In this document: positions 57,838-64,000 of the stretch, piece by piece | How positions within the stretch are numbered: position 1 is the first letter of the stretch | Layout: the number at the start of each line of letters is the position of its first letter | From: Asticcacaulis sp. EMRT-3 | Lineage (GTDB): Bacteria; Pseudomonadota; Alphaproteobacteria; Caulobacterales; Caulobacteraceae | Direction: 5' to 3' | NCBI RefSeq assembly: GCF_030027245.1 | Contig: NZ_JASERT010000001.1 | Coordinates: 2,348,501 to 2,412,500 of the forward strand | Length of the DNA stretch: 64,000 nucleotides | Notes under the pieces: model-generated | The model's input: only the letters and a program-made list of their open reading frames with translations | What the model was told of the DNA's origin: nothing | The model's database searches: none | Program-made: the position numbers and the translations under genes

Positions 57838-58006
57838 CAGCCTGTTCCCCGCCGTCTGCGCAGGCCCGCAGTTGCGCCCCCGCTCATCTTTAGGCGGACT
57901 CAAACGTGGAATTCAGCAAAGATCAATCTTTGTTTTGGAAAATGTCAAAACATCATTAGTGATTTGCAGGTCAGGATCAGATTGGCAATGCGGGAGTTCG
58001 GCGGGT

Positions 58007-58513
58007 TTGAGTAATACATTTGCGCGCGTCATGGTGCTGGTGGTCGATGATAATCACTATATGCGGGTGATTGTCTGCACCATGCTGCGCTCTATGGGCA
58101 TCACCCTGATCCGTGAGGCCTCCGATGGCGTCGATGCGCTGGAAATCGTCCGTGACTGGCGGCCCGATGTCATTATTCTCGACCTGATGATGGAGCAGCT
58201 CGACGGCATCGAATTCACCAAGCTGGTGCGCACCGGTTCCGACAGCCCCAACCCCTATGTTCCGATCATCATGATGACCGGCCATACCGACCGTCGTCGC
58301 GTTCTGGAGGCGCGCGATGTCGGCATCAATGAATTCATCGCCAAGCCGCTGACCGCGCGCGCCCTGATCGACCGTCTGCGCAGCGTCATCAATAATGAAC
58401 GCGGCTGGGTGAAATCCTCCTCCTATGTCGGCCCCGACCGCCGCCGCCGCAATATGCCCGACTATAAGGGGCCGTTCCGTCGCGTTTCCGACAAGGCCGA
58501 GGGCAAGATCTGA
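58007..58513 (+). CDS. Single-domain response regulator
   Basis: A 168-residue receiver protein. Acidic pocket VVDDN, phospho-acceptor Asp in VIILDLMMEQLDG, Thr in IIMMTGHTD and Lys in FIAKPLTA. After the receiver is a short basic tail SYVGPDRRRRNMPDYKGPFR, with no DNA-binding domain; such proteins in Caulobacterales act in phosphorelays or on motility. Start set at TTG 58007 (GGGAG upstream); ATG 58031 is the alternative but cuts close to the first strand. Divergent from the macroglobulin gene. Confidence 0.9.
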   Translation: MSNTFARVMVLVVDDNHYMRVIVCTMLRSMGITLIREASDGVDALEIVRDWRPDVIILDLMMEQLDGIEFTKLVRTGSDSPNPYVPIIMMTGHTDRRRVLEARDVGINEFIAKPLTARALIDRLRSVINNERGWVKSSSYVGPDRRRRNMPDYKGPFRRVSDKAEGKI

Positions 58514-58794
58514 GGCTTACAGCGCCGTTAGATCGTTTCACGGGCAAACAGCCCTCCCTCGGCGCGCGCGCCGCCTTGCGCCTCCGCCTGGATATATTCA
58601 ACCACAGGACAGCCATGCGAAATCAGGCCTGACTGTATCCCTTCCGCGAGGCCCCGTTCGCCACCGCGAAGGGTAACCGCGTCTGTACCTGTAAGGCCAC
58701 ATCCGGGTCCACAGTGCTGCACTGCCGAAAGAAAAACATTGACGACATCAAAAACTGTTGTTGTTCTTGGTGTTTTCAAGGACAGTTTGCCCTT

Positions 58795-59361
58795 ATGGCG
58801 TCTCAGGCACGCATATACGATCAGTACTGGCAGGAGTTGTGCCGTGTTGTGCGGCGCAAATTCGGCGCGGGCCCGCCTGACCCCGAAGAAGCCGCTCAGG
58901 CCGCGTTTGAACAACTGATCACGGCGATGAAGACGGGCGAAATTACCAATCCGCGCGCCTTTCTCCACCGCTGCGCCTATAATTATGTTATCGACCACAA
59001 ACGGCGTCAGGCGGTGCAAAACCGCTATGAGGATGAAATTATTTCCTTAAATGTGACCGGCGGCACTAATGAATTCGATGCCCAGCGCGTCTTAGAAGCA
59101 AGAGAACGCCTGACGGGTGTGATGCGCACCGTTCAGGACATGGAAGCAAAGAGGCGAAGGATCCTTTTGTTGCACACGATTGACGAACTGAGTTTTGCCG
59201 AGATTGCTCGCAAAATGAGCCTGTCACCCACGCGGGTGATGCAGCTCTTTGCCGATGCTCTGGCTCAGTGCGCGCGTGCGGCCAGGGAAACCGAAGCCCG
59301 CACGTCAGACGTTACGGCTATGACGGTAACAGGGAAGCCCCAAGGGAAGAACGGAAAGTGA
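58795..59361 (+). CDS. ECF sigma factor, FecI type
   Basis: A 188-residue sigma-70 family factor. Region 2 PEEAAQAAFEQLITAM and NPRAFLHRCAYNYVIDHKRR, region 4 ARERLTGVMRTVQDMEAKRR and ELSFAEIARKMSLSPTRVMQ. Together with the FecR-type gene 2 bases downstream and a TonB receptor after it, it forms a cell-surface signalling unit. ATG 58795 has AAGGA 12 bases upstream. The 281 bases before it are non-coding, with TTGACG at 58739 as a possible -35. Confidence 0.92.
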   Translation: MASQARIYDQYWQELCRVVRRKFGAGPPDPEEAAQAAFEQLITAMKTGEITNPRAFLHRCAYNYVIDHKRRQAVQNRYEDEIISLNVTGGTNEFDAQRVLEARERLTGVMRTVQDMEAKRRRILLLHTIDELSFAEIARKMSLSPTRVMQLFADALAQCARAARETEARTSDVTAMTVTGKPQGKNGK

Positions 59362-59363
59362 GC

Positions 59364-60368
59364 ATGTCACAGGACATGGACGATCAGGCGGCTATCGATC
59401 AGGCGGCCAGTGAATGGTTCGCGCGCCGACGCCTGAGCCAGGAAACCCATCCGCATGAGGCGGGGGCGGATAATGACGAGGCCGAATTCAAAGCTTGGCT
59501 GGAAGCCGATGCGCGTCATGCCGCAGCCTATGGGCTGATGGAGCGCACCTTCGATGATATTTTATGGGCTGTGCCCAATTCCGGTTTTGGCGAACGCACC
59601 CGCCGTTTAAGCTGGCGCACATGGACCTATGCCCTGCTGGCCGGGGCGGCCTGCGTGGCCGGGGCGCTGGTCTTGATCAATATGCCCAGCGTACGCACGG
59701 AATCGACCGGCATTGGCCAGACGCGGCAACTGGCCCTGGCCGATGGCAGCCAGATCACGCTGGCGGGCCGTTCCTCGGTCGAAATCCGCTATAGCCGCAG
59801 CGAACGGCGCGTCACGCTGAAACAGGGCGAAGCCTATTTCAGCGTCGTCCATAATGCGGCGCGTCCGTTTCTGGTGCGTGTTGGCGATGTGGATGTGCGC
59901 GATGTCGGCACCCGTTTCGATGTCAATCTGCGCCCGTCCTCGCTCGAGGTCGATGTGCTGGAAGGCCGTGTGGCCGTGGCCTATGCCAAAAGCGCTGACG
60001 CGGCCACCCAGCTTGCGGCGGGCGACAGTTTGCGTGTGCCGACCCGACCGCAAGGCGCTACGGATGGCGAAAACTGGCAGGTGCATCATCAGGCCCAGTC
60101 CGCCACGGCGTGGAACGAAGGCCGCATGGTCTATGATAATGCGCCGCTGGGCGACATCGTCGCCGATCTCAACCGCTATTATGCTCCGGGCGTCACGATC
60201 ACCAGCCCGGCCGTGGCCGATCAGCGCCTGACCACCAGCTTTGCCGTGACCGATATCGACACCTTCCTCAACACCCTGCCGGTGGTCGCCAATGTCAGTT
60301 TGCAGCGCAATGCAAACGGGGCCGTTGTAATATTGCAACGCAATAAAGACGAATATAACAAATCGTAA
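59364..60368 (+). CDS. FecR-type anti-sigma regulator with C-terminal STN-like domain
   Basis: A 334-residue inner-membrane protein. An N-terminal cytoplasmic part (ASEWFARRRLSQE, FKAWLEADARHAAAYGLM) binds the sigma factor; span at about 86-105 (YALLAGAACVAGALVLI); periplasmic FecR domain (RQLALADGSQITLAGRSSVE, RRVTLKQGEAYFSV, VRDVGTRFDV). The C terminus (MVYDNAPLGDIVADLNRYY, TTSFAVTDIDTFLNTLPVV) resembles the STN/secretin N-domain. Start ATG 59364; an in-frame GTG 59358 overlaps the sigma stop. Confidence 0.92.
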   Translation: MSQDMDDQAAIDQAASEWFARRRLSQETHPHEAGADNDEAEFKAWLEADARHAAAYGLMERTFDDILWAVPNSGFGERTRRLSWRTWTYALLAGAACVAGALVLINMPSVRTESTGIGQTRQLALADGSQITLAGRSSVEIRYSRSERRVTLKQGEAYFSVVHNAARPFLVRVGDVDVRDVGTRFDVNLRPSSLEVDVLEGRVAVAYAKSADAATQLAAGDSLRVPTRPQGATDGENWQVHHQAQSATAWNEGRMVYDNAPLGDIVADLNRYYAPGVTITSPAVADQRLTTSFAVTDIDTFLNTLPVVANVSLQRNANGAVVILQRNKDEYNKS

Positions 60369-60493
60369 ATTTATGACCGTTTTTTGACGGTCACCCCCTG
60401 CTGATAGGCGCAACTCATCCGTCCCAGAATGTGGAAGCCAGCCAAGAGAGCCGGCTCCTCCCCTCCACATTCACACTTTCCGGGACAAAAGAT

Positions 60494-62923
60494 ATGCGTG
60501 ACGTTGCAGGCTTTTTACGATCAGGCGCCAGCCTGACGGCTATGACCGCCGCCCTGTGCGCCCTGCCCTCTCTGGTGCAGGCGCAGGACACAGACCAGCC
60601 CACAGAAGTTATTGTTACAGGGACACGCACGACGGGTCTGAAGGCTGTTGATAGCCCGGCCCCGATCCAACTTGTTGATTCTAATGCGCTTAAGCGCGTT
60701 GGCGCGCCCGATCTGGCCGCCGCGCTTTCGCAAAGCGTGCCGTCGTTCAATGTTCAGAGCTTCGGCAGCGACATGGCCAACCAGACCCTGTCGGCCCGCC
60801 TGCGGGGCTTAAGCCCCAACCACACGCTCGTGCTGGTCAATGGCAAGCGCCGTCACGGCACCTCCAATCTGGCCGTGCTCGGCGGTTCGTTCCAGGGCGG
60901 TGCCGCCGCCGATCTGAGCTTCATTCCCGTGGCCTCGATCGACCATATCGAAGTGCTGACCGATGGTGCTGCGGCGCAATATGGAACGGACGCAATTGCG
61001 GGCGTGATCAATATCATTCAGAAGAAAAACGATTCGGGCGGCACGATTGCCCTGACCGGTGGCCAGTATTTCGACGGCGGCGGCAAGACCGGCGACATCA
61101 GCTTCAATATCGGCCTGGCGCCGACACCGAAATCCTTCCTCAACCTGACCTATGAGTCGAAATATCACGGCTATTCCGACCGTGGCGCCGCCGATCCGCG
61201 CGCGGCCAACTATCCGATCCTCGCCACGGCGCCGGGCTATCCCTACCTCAACCACATTCAGGGCGACGGGATGCAGCGCCTGAATGTGATGGCCTATAAT
61301 TACGGTTATCAGATCAACGATACCTGGGATCTGTACAGCTTCGGCACCTATGGCCGCAAGGCCGCCGCCTCGCTGGAAAACTGGCGCACGCCCGACAAAC
61401 TGCCCGCCCTCTATCCGCTCGGCTTCAATCCGCGCGAAGCCGATCACGAAGCCGACTATTCCGCCACGCTCGGCATCAGCGGCATGATCGGCAAATGGGG
61501 CCTCGATCTCGCCACCACCTATGGCGAAGACGATATGGATCTCAGCAATTACAGCACGGGCAATATTTCGCTGTACAAGGACACGGGCTTTACCCCCACC
61601 GCCTTCTATGTCGGCTCTTTCAAGGGCACGCAGGAAACCACGACGCTTGATCTGACGCGCAGCTTTGAAGTGGGTATGGCCGAACCTTTGAACCTGGCGC
61701 TCGGCGTCGAGCACCGCCACGAAACCTATGGCATTACCCAGGGTGATCCCGCCTCGAACTACAAGGAGGGCGCGCAGGCCTTCCCCGGCTTCGCCGCCAC
61801 CGACGCCGGCTCGCATTCGCGTAACAATGACGGGGTCTATGCCGATGTATCGATGAAGCCGATCGAGCCCCTGCTGGTCGATGTGGCCGTGCGCTACGAA
61901 GACTACAGCGATTTCGGCTCGACCACGGTGGGCAAGGTGACGGCGCGCTATGATTTCAGCCCGGCGGTTGCGGTGCGCGGTACGATTTCGACCGGCTTTC
62001 GCGCCCCCACTATGGCCGAAGAATATTATTCGGCCACCAATGTGTCGCCCACCTCGGCCTTCGTGCAGTTGCCGCCCAATTCGAACGCGGCCAAACTGCT
62101 TGGCGTTGACGGGCTGAAGCCCGAAAAATCGACCAATTACAGCCTGGGCCTCGTCCTGCACCCCACGGCCAAGCTGTCGATGACGGTGGATGCCTACCAG
62201 ATCGACATCGATGACCGCATCATTGGTTCGGGTTCGATCTATGGGTCGGGCGCTCCGGCAGGCGTGCCCAACCTGTCTGAGGTGACCGCCGCCATCGAGG
62301 CCAATGGCAATGTGCTCGATTCGAGCGTGGCCTCCACCGGCGTCAACATGTTCCTCAATGGTGCCGACACCACCACCAAGGGCGTGGACGTGGTTCTGTC
62401 CTATCCCACCAGCTTTGGCCATTTTGGCCACGTCGACTGGTCTTTGTCGGGCACCTATGTCTCGACTGAGGTGAAAAAATATCTCGACGCCTCATCCTTG
62501 CTGCCTGCCGCCCTGCTGTTCGACTCCACCGTCACCACGCGCCTTGAAAAGCAGTCGCCAACGACGCGGGTGATCGGCAGCGCCCTGTGGAAGATCAAGA
62601 AGCTGACCGTCAGCCTCAAGGAAACCTATTATTCCAAGACTTCGTCGGTGACGCTGGGACCGAAATCGGGCACGCCGTTCGTTTCCGAGGTTGAACCGGC
62701 CATCCTGACCGATCTCGACATCAGCTACAGGCTGCCAAAGGGTCTGGGCGTGTCGATCGGGGCGAACAATCTGTTCAATCACTATCCTGAAAAGATCAAT
62801 CCCGGCCTGATGGCCGAATATGAGGCGCTCGGTTACTCGACGGCGGTGTCTCAATACCAGAGCTACTCGCCGTTCGGGTTTAACGGCGGCTATTACTACG
62901 CCAAGCTCACCTACAGCTTCTGA
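60494..62923 (+). CDS. TonB-dependent receptor of the sigma/FecR locus
   Basis: An 809-residue outer-membrane receptor. Signal peptide to about residue 31 (LVQA-QD), TonB box TEVIVTGTR directly after, plug (APIQLVDSNALKRVGAPDLA, LRGLSPNHTLVLVNGKRRH, IEVLTDGAAAQYGTDAIAG), then a barrel ending AKLTYSF. It lacks the N-terminal STN signalling domain of FecA-type transducers, so its link to FecR is unclear. The plug type is common among Caulobacterales and sphingomonad receptors for complex substrates. Ligand unknown; downstream genes suggest an amine or amino-acid derivative. Confidence 0.93.
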   Translation: MRDVAGFLRSGASLTAMTAALCALPSLVQAQDTDQPTEVIVTGTRTTGLKAVDSPAPIQLVDSNALKRVGAPDLAAALSQSVPSFNVQSFGSDMANQTLSARLRGLSPNHTLVLVNGKRRHGTSNLAVLGGSFQGGAAADLSFIPVASIDHIEVLTDGAAAQYGTDAIAGVINIIQKKNDSGGTIALTGGQYFDGGGKTGDISFNIGLAPTPKSFLNLTYESKYHGYSDRGAADPRAANYPILATAPGYPYLNHIQGDGMQRLNVMAYNYGYQINDTWDLYSFGTYGRKAAASLENWRTPDKLPALYPLGFNPREADHEADYSATLGISGMIGKWGLDLATTYGEDDMDLSNYSTGNISLYKDTGFTPTAFYVGSFKGTQETTTLDLTRSFEVGMAEPLNLALGVEHRHETYGITQGDPASNYKEGAQAFPGFAATDAGSHSRNNDGVYADVSMKPIEPLLVDVAVRYEDYSDFGSTTVGKVTARYDFSPAVAVRGTISTGFRAPTMAEEYYSATNVSPTSAFVQLPPNSNAAKLLGVDGLKPEKSTNYSLGLVLHPTAKLSMTVDAYQIDIDDRIIGSGSIYGSGAPAGVPNLSEVTAAIEANGNVLDSSVASTGVNMFLNGADTTTKGVDVVLSYPTSFGHFGHVDWSLSGTYVSTEVKKYLDASSLLPAALLFDSTVTTRLEKQSPTTRVIGSALWKIKKLTVSLKETYYSKTSSVTLGPKSGTPFVSEVEPAILTDLDISYRLPKGLGVSIGANNLFNHYPEKINPGLMAEYEALGYSTAVSQYQSYSPFGFNGGYYYAKLTYSF

Positions 62924-63014
62924 TGTTACGGGGCGCGGCGGTTTCCAAAACTGCCGCGCCCCGATGCGTTTCAATTCCAGTGTTCATAAGCACACCGCAA
63001 GGAGATAGAAGTCC

Positions 63015-63533
63015 ATGATCCATAAAGCATCCAAGGCGATTGCTCTCGTTGGTTTCGCCAGCCTGCTCGCGGCCCCCGCCTTCGCCCAGACGGCTCCCGC
63101 CGCCATTTCGCGTCTCTATGCCAAGCCCGACGCCTTTCTGGCCACCAGCGCCGCCGTGCCCGATGGTTACAAGATCATCTATCTGAGCGGCCAGCTCGCC
63201 GATGTTGCCGATCCTGCCGCGCCTAAGGGCACGGTGGCTGCCTATGGCGACACCGAAACCCAGACGGAATCGGTGCTGAACAAGCTCGACGCCGCGCTTC
63301 AGGCGCAAGGCGCCACCATGAATGATGTCGTCAATATGCACGTCTATCTGGCCGGTGACCCCAATATGGGCGGCAAGATGGATTTCGCCGGCATGATGAA
63401 GGCGTATTTGCGCCACTTCGGCACGGCCACAACCCCCAACCGGCCGACGCGCGCCGCCTTTCAGGTGGCCAATCTGGCCGCGCCCGGCTTCCTCGTCGAG
63501 ATCGAGGTCGTGGCGGCAGTGCCCCAGAAATAA
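63015..63533 (+). CDS. Exported RidA-family (imine deaminase-like) protein
   Basis: A 172-residue protein: signal peptide ending AAPAFAQ (about residue 25), then a RidA/YjgF trimer fold with IIYLSGQLADV, TESVLNKLDAALQAQGATMN, and PTRAAFQVANLAAPGFLVEI. RidA proteins hydrolyse reactive 2-imino acids to keto acids; the substrate-binding Arg in PTRAAFQV (near residue 147) is kept. Most RidA are cytoplasmic; export is unusual and fits the Tat-exported oxidase encoded 66 bases on. AAGGAGA lies 8 bases before the ATG. Confidence 0.92.
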   Translation: MIHKASKAIALVGFASLLAAPAFAQTAPAAISRLYAKPDAFLATSAAVPDGYKIIYLSGQLADVADPAAPKGTVAAYGDTETQTESVLNKLDAALQAQGATMNDVVNMHVYLAGDPNMGGKMDFAGMMKAYLRHFGTATTPNRPTRAAFQVANLAAPGFLVEIEVVAAVPQK

Positions 63534-63599
63534 GTGATTTCACGCGGGCGCAGAGGTTCGCGCCTGCTTTCAGCCCTCACAATACATAAAGCCAACATC

Positions 63600-64000
63600 A
63601 TGACCGAAAACACATATCGTCCGCTCGTTTCGCGCCGTCGCTTCATTGAAACCGTCGCCGCCTTCGCCGGCACCGCCACGATGGCGGCGGGCCTCGCCTC
63701 CTGGGGTGTGGCCACCGCCTCGGCCACCAAGACCCCGCCCAGCCTCAAAGGTTCCGGCACCGGCAAGAAGGTGGTCATTCTGGGTGGCGGCTGGGCCGGG
63801 CTCGTCTCGTGCTACGAACTGAGCCAGCAGGGCTATGACTGCGTGATCATCGAGGCCAACCCCTATATCGGCGGCCGCGCCCAGACCGCGCGCAACGGCA
63901 CCAAGGTGCAGCAACTGGGCAAGGATCCGCTCGAATGCACCTTCGCCGAGGGCGAATACCTCAATTACGGCCCGTGGCGCATTCCGTTCAACCACTATTC
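63600..64000 (+). CDS. Tat-exported flavin amine oxidase (3' end outside window)
   Basis: The first 133 residues. A Tat signal SRRRFIETVAAFAGTATMAA (residues 11-30) precedes an FAD-binding Rossmann motif KVVILGGGWAGL (G62, G64, G67), the ribose Glu in CVIIEAN (E85) and GGRAQTA typical of monoamine/L-amino acid oxidases. It should fold with FAD in the cytoplasm and act in the periplasm, turning amines or amino acids into imines plus H2O2. The substrate-binding half is outside the window. Confidence 0.88.
   Translation, partial: MTENTYRPLVSRRRFIETVAAFAGTATMAAGLASWGVATASATKTPPSLKGSGTGKKVVILGGGWAGLVSCYELSQQGYDCVIIEANPYIGGRAQTARNGTKVQQLGKDPLECTFAEGEYLNYGPWRIPFNHY

Noticed and set aside
60809..62431. 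A 540-codon minus-strand frame opposite the second TonB receptor
   Set aside because: Same reason: a shadow of a certain gene, with Gly/Arg/His-rich translation and no motifs.

Overview
The window reads as chromosome of a Caulobacteraceae-type alphaproteobacterium, most likely Asticcacaulis or a close relative. Evidence: GC-rich coding with many GTG starts and stop/start overlaps; the blocks addB-addA-trxA with murU-amgK-tsaE, aroA-cmk-rpsA-ihfB and trpF-trpB-trpA-accD-folC; a 106-residue ferredoxin very like Caulobacter FdxB; several TonB-dependent receptors. The genus is inference; no rRNA or tRNA gene was seen.

Layout. 1-9.9 kb (minus strand): a tightly overlapping operon for a lysophospholipid-type acyltransferase, TsaE, AmgK, MurU, AddB, AddA, then thioredoxin (cut by the window edge). 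9.9-11.4 kb: a tiny membrane protein, an anchored CxxC thioredoxin-like protein and a non-coding stretch of palindromes. 11.4-17.8 kb (minus): rplS, trmD, a TonB receptor, a pentapeptide-repeat protein, mdh and a small exported protein. 18-22.7 kb (plus): sdhC-sdhD-sdhA, a foreign-looking GIY-YIG-like gene, sdhB, an array of stem-loops and fdxB. 22.7-27.3 kb (minus): MarR regulator, yciB, ftsY, mtaB, dapF, the last four fused by 4-bp overlaps.

27.4-33.5 kb is a nested insertion-sequence island. One IS256-family copy sits in the last codons of a DUF1330 gene; a second, almost identical copy sits inside the orfB of an IS3-family element. Each has its own perfect 8-bp target duplication. A second, decayed IS3 element follows, and most of this lies between 19-bp inverted repeats of an older IS1182-like element.

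33.5-46.1 kb: FYDLN-type acidic protein (minus), aroA, a Phd/PIN toxin-antitoxin pair wedged before cmk, rpsA, ihfB, mscL, a glucokinase-like gene (minus), then trpF, trpB, trpA, accD, folC. 46.1-58.5 kb: an aldo/keto-reductase-like protein with a degenerate active site, beta carbonic anhydrase, a small membrane protein, an MHS-type transporter with a large extra loop, brnT-brnA, and the pbpC/alpha-2-macroglobulin pair, then a single-domain response regulator. 58.8-64 kb (plus): an ECF sigma factor, a FecR-type anti-sigma factor, a TonB receptor, an exported RidA-family protein and a Tat-exported flavin amine oxidase (cut by the window edge). The last five look like one surface-sensing, uptake and periplasmic amine-oxidation unit.

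The points most worth following are this amine-oxidation locus, the GIY-YIG-like gene inside the succinate dehydrogenase operon, the toxin-antitoxin pair inside the aroA-cmk-rpsA operon, the stem-loop array before fdxB, and a two-hairpin dispersed repeat found at two loci.
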